DNA from: Mycobacterium paraense
GTDB lineage: Bacteria; Actinomycetota; Actinomycetes; Mycobacteriales; Mycobacteriaceae
Direction of reading: 5' to 3'
Assembly (NCBI RefSeq): GCF_002101815.1
Contig: NZ_LQPM01000012.1
Location: forward strand, 52,936 to 116,935
DNA: 64,000 nucleotides
The notes under the pieces are model-generated. The model was given only the letters and a program-made list of their open reading frames with translations, searched no databases and was not told the DNA's origin. Both the position numbers and the translations under genes were made by a program. Below, piece by piece: positions 59,049 to 64,000 of this stretch; position 1 is the first letter of the stretch, and the number at the start of each line of letters is the position of its first letter.

Positions 59049-59405
59049 ATGACGGTCCGGAGCACCCTCGTCTGGGTGGCGGCGCTGGTGTGGGCCCTGG
59101 CCGCCTGTGGCGGTTCGCAAAACCAGTCCCCCGGCGCCGCCCCGGTCGTCGACGTCACCATCGCCAAGGGGCAGGTCACCCCGACGAACGCCACCCTGCT
59201 CGCCAAGGTGCACCAGCAGATCACCATCCGGGTCAGCAGCGACACCACCGACGAGCTGCACGTGCACTCCACCCCCGACCACAAGTTCCAGATTGCGGCC
59301 GCGCCCAACCAGACCTTCCAGTTCAGCGTCGACGTGCCCGGCAACGTCGAGGTCGAGCTGCATCACCTGGACCGCACGATCGCGACCATCCAAGTGCAGC
59401 CGTGA
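59049..59405 (+). CDS. Cupredoxin-like lipoprotein
   Basis: 118 aa. A signal peptide with lipobox LAAC (Cys20) predicts a lipid-anchored extracytoplasmic protein. The mature part has the cupredoxin-like pattern TITIRVSSDTTDELHVHS near residue 60 and VPGNVEVELHHLDRTIATIQV at the end. No cysteine other than the lipid-bearing one is present, so a classical blue-copper site (His2-Cys-Met) is absent; the histidines (LHVHS, DHKF, LHH) could still bind copper. Its stop overlaps the next gene (GTGA). Confidence 0.85.
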   Translation: MTVRSTLVWVAALVWALAACGGSQNQSPGAAPVVDVTIAKGQVTPTNATLLAKVHQQITIRVSSDTTDELHVHSTPDHKFQIAAAPNQTFQFSVDVPGNVEVELHHLDRTIATIQVQP

Positions 59406-60775
59406 GCGGCCGTGGCGCGACGGTGGTGCTCGCGCACGGTCTGGGCGGTTCCGGCGACCTTCCGGTGCCGTACCTGTACGCGATGGTCGGCGCGGCATGG
59501 GCGTTGACGTTCACGTTCGCACTGGTCGCGTTCGCCTGGCGGCGCCCGCGGTTTGACCCCCGCAAGCCCGGCCGCCCGTTGCCGGCGGCGCTGGCCTCTT
59601 TTGTCGACGCCCCCGCCACCCGCTGGGCGGCCGCCGGGCTGGCGCTGCTGTTCGCGGCGTGGGTGGTGCTGGCCGGCGTGTGCGGGCCGCAGTCGGATTC
59701 CAACGCCCTGCTCGGCGCGTTCTACGTGCTGCTGTGGGTCGGGCTGGTGGCGCTGTCGCTGGCGTTCGGGCCGGTCTGGCGGGTGCTCTCCCCGATGCGC
59801 ACCGTGTATTTACTGTTGCGGCGCATCACGCCCGAGCGCCTGGGACGTCCGCGTCGGTCCTATCCCGAGGGCTGGGGATACCGGCCCGCGGCGGTGGGCC
59901 TGTTCGCGTTCGTGTGGATGGAGCTGGCCAGCCCCAACTCGGCGTCGCTGCCGCTGGTCAAGGCGTGGCTGCTGACCTACGCGGTGCTCATGCTGGGCGG
60001 CGCGTGGCTGTGCGGACAGCGCTGGCTGGCGCGGGCCGACCCGTTCGGCGTGTACAGCATGGCCGTGTCGCGGCTGTGCCCGTTTCGCCGCAACCCGGAC
60101 ACCGGTCGAATCGTCGTCGGCAATCCGCTCGACCACCTGCCGTCGCTGCCGGTGCGCCCGGGCGTGGTCGTGCTGCTGGCGGTGCTGCTCGGGTCGACCG
60201 CCTTCGACAGTTTCTCGTCGTCGCCGACGTGGCGCGGGTTCGCCGACGGGATTTCCCGCGGCTTCGGCCTGCCGCCGACGCTGTCGGCGCTGTCTTCTGC
60301 GGTGCTGCGAACGCTCGGGCTGATCGTGTTCATTTCCGTTGTGGCGCTGACGTTTTCGCTGGCCGCGCGCGCCACCGGCGGCGTCGACCGCGAACAGCGC
60401 CGTGCGCTGCCCGGCGAGATGGCGCACTCGCTGATCCCGATCGTGGTGGGCTACATCTTCGCGCACTATTTGAGCTACCTCGTCGAACGCGGTCAGCAGG
60501 CGATCTTCGCGCTGGCCGATCCGCTCGGCCGCGGCTGGAACCCGTTGGGGCTGGCGCACTTTCACGTCGCGTACGTGCTGTCCAGCCATCCGCCGGTGCT
60601 CGCCGGCATCAAGGTGGCGTGCGTGGTCACCGGGCACATCGTGGCGGTGATCGCCGCCCACGACAAGGCGCTGCGGTTGCTGCCGGCGGGCCATCAGCTC
60701 ACCGGGCAGCTCACCATGATGCTGGTCATGGTGGGCTACACGTTCACCGGCCTGTACCTGTTGTTCGGCGGCTAA
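59402..60775 (+). CDS. Uncharacterised polytopic membrane protein, cluster partner
   Basis: 457 aa with nine to ten membrane helices. Conserved-looking features are the N-terminal AHGLGGSGDLPVPY, the loop WVVLAGVCGPQSDSN, and FAHYLSYLVERGQQAIFALADP with a membrane histidine. GTG 59402 overlaps the lipoprotein stop (GTGA), so the two are translationally coupled. The N-terminus before the first helix (YLYAMVGAAWALTF) has no signal peptide. It converges with the 2H phosphoesterase gene, overlapping by four bases. Confidence 0.8.
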   Translation: MSGRGATVVLAHGLGGSGDLPVPYLYAMVGAAWALTFTFALVAFAWRRPRFDPRKPGRPLPAALASFVDAPATRWAAAGLALLFAAWVVLAGVCGPQSDSNALLGAFYVLLWVGLVALSLAFGPVWRVLSPMRTVYLLLRRITPERLGRPRRSYPEGWGYRPAAVGLFAFVWMELASPNSASLPLVKAWLLTYAVLMLGGAWLCGQRWLARADPFGVYSMAVSRLCPFRRNPDTGRIVVGNPLDHLPSLPVRPGVVVLLAVLLGSTAFDSFSSSPTWRGFADGISRGFGLPPTLSALSSAVLRTLGLIVFISVVALTFSLAARATGGVDREQRRALPGEMAHSLIPIVVGYIFAHYLSYLVERGQQAIFALADPLGRGWNPLGLAHFHVAYVLSSHPPVLAGIKVACVVTGHIVAVIAAHDKALRLLPAGHQLTGQLTMMLVMVGYTFTGLYLLFGG

Positions 60776-61278
60776 ATCGGGTGCTCGGCCTTCGCCTTGC
60801 CGTCCCAGCGGCGCAGGCCGGCGAATCGGCCGTCGAGCTGCGACGGACGGCCCGCGATGCGCAGTGCCCGCCCGAGTTGATGGCCGCCGACCCGGCGGGC
60901 CAGCGTCACGTGCGGGGTCCACTGGCCGGGCAGGCTGTTGGGCATCGGCGTGGGCTCCAGGTGCGCGTGGCAGAGCCGGTGCACCTCGGCGTGCAGGGCC
61001 AGCAGCTCGCCCGTCGGCACAATCAATCGCGCGAACACCACGTTCGCCCGCCCGAACAGCACGGGTGCGCCGATCGCCGCGGTCAGCGGCAGGCGCCGGG
61101 CGACCGGGGCCAGCAGCGCGTCGACTTGCGCGTCGATGTGCTCGGCGACGGCCAGGGTCACGTGCGGCCGGCCGGCCGGGGCCTGGCTGGGGATGCCGGC
61201 GCCGGCCAGGTCGGCCCAGATGTGGCGTATGGCCGCCTCGGTGTCCGGGTCGAAGGTCAGCTCGATCGAATGGACCAT
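60772..61278 (-). CDS. 2'-5' RNA ligase-like (2H phosphoesterase) protein
   Basis: 168 aa with the two catalytic HxT motifs, PHVTLAVAEH near residue 39 and TPHVTLARRV near residue 130, that define the 2H phosphoesterase/LigT family. It corresponds to Rv1571 (169 aa) and starts one base inside the bioD stop (TGATG). Its natural substrate is unknown; the bio operon position may reflect transcription more than biotin chemistry. Confidence 0.88.
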   Translation of the reverse strand: MVHSIELTFDPDTEAAIRHIWADLAGAGIPSQAPAGRPHVTLAVAEHIDAQVDALLAPVARRLPLTAAIGAPVLFGRANVVFARLIVPTGELLALHAEVHRLCHAHLEPTPMPNSLPGQWTPHVTLARRVGGHQLGRALRIAGRPSQLDGRFAGLRRWDGKAKAEHPI

Positions 61279-61958
61279 CAGCGCACCAGCGCGGTCACCC
61301 AGTCTCGGTCGAACGCCGCGGCGCTCATGGCCGCGAAGCCGTCGGCGTGCAGTGACCCGGCGCCGGCGGGCAGCGCCGCCCGGACCGGCGCCAGCTTTCC
61401 CAGCGCGGCCCGATTCGACGTCTCCACCACGCCGGGCCGCGCCGGCCAGCTGCCGATCACCAGACCGGCACACGAAACACTGTGTGCCGCAAGGGCTTCC
61501 AACGTCAGGGCGGTGTGGTTGAGGGTGCCCAGTTCCGCGGTGACCGCGACGAGCGCGGCGGCGCCCAGCTCGACCGCCAGATCGCGGAGCGTGACGCCCG
61601 CGCCGGCGAGTTCGACGAGCAGGCCGCCGGCCCCTTCCACCAGCGTCAGCCGCCCCGGCCGGTCCAGGCCACGGACCAGGCGCACCACGTCCTCGCCGGT
61701 GGGCAACGGGATTCCCGCCCGCTCGGCGGCCGCGGCGGGCGCCAGGGGCAGCGGGTACCGCGCCAGCCCGGCGAGCTCGGCGATCCCGGACAGCCGCGCC
61801 ACCTCGGCCACATCGTCGTCGCCGCAGTCGGTCCCGGTCTGGACCGGTTTGCACACCGCCACATCGATGCCCGCCTGGCGGGCGTGGCAGGCCAGCGCCG
61901 CGGTGACGACGGTCTTGCCGACCCCCGTGCCGGTGCCGGTGACGACCAGGACGGTCAA
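61278..61958 (-). CDS. bioD: Dethiobiotin synthetase
   Basis: ATP-dependent ureido-ring closure of diaminopelargonate to dethiobiotin. The 226-aa length matches M. tuberculosis BioD. P-loop GTGTGVGKT at residues 8-16, AVCKPVQTG and [12 protein letters not shown] are intact. TTG 61958 overlaps the bioF stop (TTGA). A longer frame to the left is bioF in another frame. Confidence 0.96.
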   Translation of the reverse strand: MTVLVVTGTGTGVGKTVVTAALACHARQAGIDVAVCKPVQTGTDCGDDDVAEVARLSGIAELAGLARYPLPLAPAAAAERAGIPLPTGEDVVRLVRGLDRPGRLTLVEGAGGLLVELAGAGVTLRDLAVELGAAALVAVTAELGTLNHTALTLEALAAHSVSCAGLVIGSWPARPGVVETSNRAALGKLAPVRAALPAGAGSLHADGFAAMSAAAFDRDWVTALVR

Positions 61959-63103
61959 CGGCGGGCCGCGACGAGCACGTCCGTCAGCACCCGGCGGGCG
62001 ATCTCCAGGTCCGCGGCGTCCAGCGACGCGCGCGCGGACAGGCGCAGCCGCGACGTTCCGGCGGGCACGGTCGGTGGCCGGAAACAGCCCACGCGCACCC
62101 CGGCGTCCAGGCAGGCGGTGGCGGCGGCCAGCGCCACTTCCGGATCGCCCAGGATCACCGACACCACCGCCGATGCCGGGTCGTCGGGCACGCCGCAGGT
62201 CTCGGCCAGGAAGCGCGCATGCGTCAGCACCGCGTGCGGGCGCCACGGCTCGGCCTGCAGGACGCGCAGCGCGGCCAGCGCGGCGCCCACCGCCGCGGGG
62301 GCCAGGCCGGTGTCGAAGATGAACGGCCGGGCCGCGTCGATCAGGTGCGCGCGCACCTGCGCCGGCCCCAGGACCACGCCGCCCTGACTGCCGAGCGCCT
62401 TGGACAGCGTCGTTGTCATCACGATGTCGGGCGCGCCCGCCAGCCCGAGCTCGTGCAGCAGGCCGCGGCCGCCGCCGCGCACGCCGAGGCCATGCGCCTC
62501 GTCGACGATCAACAGGGCGCCGTGGCGGCGGCAAGCCGCGTGCAATTCGCGCACCGGGGCCAGCGAGCCGTCGGCGCTGAACACCGAGTCGGTGATGACG
62601 ACGGCGCGCTCCTCGTCCCGGGCGCGCAGGGCCGCGTCGACGGCGTCCACGTCGCGGTGCGGCGCCACCACCACGCGGGCGCGCGACAGCCGGCAGGCAT
62701 CCACCAGCGACGCGTGCGACAGGGCGTCGGACACCAGCAGCGAACCGGGGCCCGAGAGCCCGACGACGGCGCCGAGGTTGGCGGTGTATCCCGACGAGAA
62801 CAGCAAGCCGGAGGCGGCGCCGACGAACCCGGCGAGCTCGGTCTCGAATTCCTGGTGCAGTTCGGTGTCGCCGGTGACCAGGCGCGAACCGGTGGCGCCG
62901 GCGCCCCAGATGCGCAGCGCCGCCACTCCCCCCTCGATCACGTCCGGGTGTTGCGACAGGCCGAGGTAGTCGTTGGACGCCAGGTCGAGCTCGGTTGCGA
63001 CGGCCGGACGCGGCCGCAGGGAACGCCGCAGCCCGGCCTCGCGGCGCTGCCGCTCCACCGCGTCCAGCCAGGCCAGCGGGGACGTCTCGATTGGTGCCCT
63101 CAT
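61955..63103 (-). CDS. bioF: 8-amino-7-oxononanoate synthase
   Basis: PLP enzyme joining pimeloyl thioester with alanine. The 382-aa protein shows [30 protein letters not shown] and the PLP lysine in [17 protein letters not shown] 63103. In M. tuberculosis bioA lies directly upstream of bioF; here that position is taken by a PGRS-type gene, so bioA is either further right or elsewhere. Confidence 0.96.
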   Translation of the reverse strand: MRAPIETSPLAWLDAVERQRREAGLRRSLRPRPAVATELDLASNDYLGLSQHPDVIEGGVAALRIWGAGATGSRLVTGDTELHQEFETELAGFVGAASGLLFSSGYTANLGAVVGLSGPGSLLVSDALSHASLVDACRLSRARVVVAPHRDVDAVDAALRARDEERAVVITDSVFSADGSLAPVRELHAACRRHGALLIVDEAHGLGVRGGGRGLLHELGLAGAPDIVMTTTLSKALGSQGGVVLGPAQVRAHLIDAARPFIFDTGLAPAAVGAALAALRVLQAEPWRPHAVLTHARFLAETCGVPDDPASAVVSVILGDPEVALAAATACLDAGVRVGCFRPPTVPAGTSRLRLSARASLDAADLEIARRVLTDVLVAARR

Positions 63104-63182
63104 CGCGGTTCAGCCTACGAGGCGGGCGGCCTCGCCTGACGCAGAGCCTCCCGAGAGCCGGCCGTGTCGCCGCCGGCGCTCG

Positions 63183-64000
63183 CTAGGGAGTGATGACCTG
63201 CCCGGGATTGCCCGGCGTCCCGCCGGGCCCGCCGGCCGCCCCGCCGCTCCCGACCGTGACATTGCCGGCCGTAATCGCGTACACGTTGCCGCCGGCGCCC
63301 CCGTTGCCGCCGGTGGCGCCGCCGCCGCCGAGCCCGCCGGTGCCGCCGACGGAATGCCCCGTCGCCAGGTAGTTCTGGGCGGTGCCGCCGGTGCCACCGG
63401 TCCCGCCGACCGTGACGCCGAAGCCACCGGTGCCGCCGAGCCCGCCGGTGGCGGTACCCCAGTCGGGCGGGTATATCGCCAGGCCGTTGAAAGTGTCGAT
63501 GGTGAAGTTGTAGGGGCCCATGATCGCGCCGCCGCCGTGGCCGCCGTTGCCGCCGGCGCCGACCGTGCCGATGCCGCCCTCGCCGCCGGTCCCGCCGGTG
63601 GCGGTTCCCCACCCCAAGTTGAACGCGACGCCACCCGCGCCGCCATCACCCCCGGTGGCGCCCTGGCCGCCGGCGCCTCCGGTGCCGCCCAGCTGGAAGC
63701 CGGCGCCGCCGGCGCCGCCCGTGCCGCCCTGGCCGGTGAGGCTCATGCCGCCGGCCCCGCCGGTACCGCCTTGCGGAACGCCCACGCCCAGTTGCTCCCC
63801 GCCGAGAAAGCCCGTGTTGCCGCCGGCTCCGCCGGTGCCGCCGGTCGCGTCGGTCGCGTTCCCGCCGGCCCCGCCGGCACCGCCGACACCCGACAGGAAG
63901 CCACCGGGCCCGCCGATCCCGCCGTTGCCACCGTTCACGCCGGAGGTGAGCGACGACCCGCCTGCCCCGCCGGCCCCGCCGTTGCCACCCCAGATGGCGG
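63183..64000 (-). CDS. PE_PGRS-type glycine-rich protein, C-terminal part (start outside window)
   Basis: The minus-strand frame is open from the window edge to the TAG at 63183 and encodes at least 272 residues of GGxGG repeats (GGAGGNGG, GGTGGAGG) with inserts such as TIDTFNGLAIYPPDWGTATGG. It ends GGTPGNPGQVITP. This is the PGRS domain typical of PE_PGRS proteins; the PE domain and start must lie right of 64000, so PE membership is inference. The gap to bioF (63104-63182) holds no recognisable site. Confidence 0.8.
   Translation of the reverse strand, partial: AIWGGNGGAGGAGGSSLTSGVNGGNGGIGGPGGFLSGVGGAGGAGGNATDATGGTGGAGGNTGFLGGEQLGVGVPQGGTGGAGGMSLTGQGGTGGAGGAGFQLGGTGGAGGQGATGGDGGAGGVAFNLGWGTATGGTGGEGGIGTVGAGGNGGHGGGAIMGPYNFTIDTFNGLAIYPPDWGTATGGLGGTGGFGVTVGGTGGTGGTAQNYLATGHSVGGTGGLGGGGATGGNGGAGGNVYAITAGNVTVGSGGAAGGPGGTPGNPGQVITP

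Noticed and set aside
63183..64000. CRISPR or tandem-repeat array at the right edge
   Set aside because: The repeated GCCGCC/GCCGGC pattern is codon periodicity of a PGRS coding sequence, not direct repeats with unique spacers.

Overview
The window is chromosomal DNA of a slow-growing Mycobacterium. The evidence is uniformly high G+C, the gene order cydA-cydB-cydD-cydC, trp, his, nad and bio as in the M. tuberculosis Rv1747/Rv1632-Rv1568 neighbourhood (read backwards here), protein lengths that match the tuberculosis homologues almost residue for residue (PolA 904, RpsA 481, NadA 349, BioD 226, NrtR 236), many leaderless TANNNT-N6/7-RTG gene starts, and the end of a PE_PGRS-type glycine-repeat gene at the right edge. 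I do not name a species. No phage, insertion sequence or CRISPR array was seen.

Layout, left to right. (1) 1-2.6 kb: the C-terminal three quarters of an FHA-ABC transporter (Rv1747 type) and a DUF402 gene. (2) 2.6-5.7 kb: a tight four-gene repair cassette: stand-alone LigD-type phosphoesterase, ATP-dependent DNA ligase, primase-polymerase and Fpg/Nei glycosylase. A small secreted protein follows. (3) 6-14.8 kb: coaE-grpB fusion, rpsA, polA, a DUF35-thiolase pair, the antiterminator response regulator pdtaR, a tRNA-Leu and a DUF488 gene. (4) 14.9-22.8 kb: membrane adenylate cyclase, a DUF308 protein and the cytochrome bd operon cydABDC with an operator-like palindrome in front. (5) 22.8-29.9 kb: a mycothiol-isomerase-like protein, a LysR/DMT-exporter divergent pair, a DUF2156 lysyltransferase-like protein, tesB, pyk and a DUF2752 protein.

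(6) 30.1-37.1 kb: the trp operon (trpE, trp-associated membrane protein, trpC, trpB, trpA, lgt), with an unusually long acidic tail on Lgt. (7) 37.2-42.1 kb: a peroxiredoxin and ChaA, then a small island (methyltransferase, AraC regulator, receptor kinase with an extracellular TPM domain) that separates chaA from hisI; in M. tuberculosis chaA and hisI are adjacent. (8) 42.1-48.6 kb: the his operon hisD-C-B-H-A-impA-F-I. (9) 48.6-55.5 kb: a deazaflavin-type nitroreductase, nadA-nadB-nadC with its divergent Nudix repressor nrtR and a clear palindromic operator, a secretory-lipase-family protein and a DUF2567 protein. (10) 55.5-63.1 kb: biotin genes bioB-bsaP and bioF-bioD-2H phosphoesterase, flanking a four-gene membrane cluster (small membrane protein, 13-TM protein, cupredoxin-like lipoprotein, second polytopic protein) of unknown function. 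(11) 63.2-64 kb: the PGRS C-terminus.

The most interesting signals are the repair cassette, the cupredoxin/membrane cluster, the kinase-TPM fusion, two genes whose expected start codon reads ATC (one behind a leaderless -10, one behind a perfect Shine-Dalgarno), a 21-bp perfect inverted repeat beside lgt, and two families of dispersed palindromic repeats.
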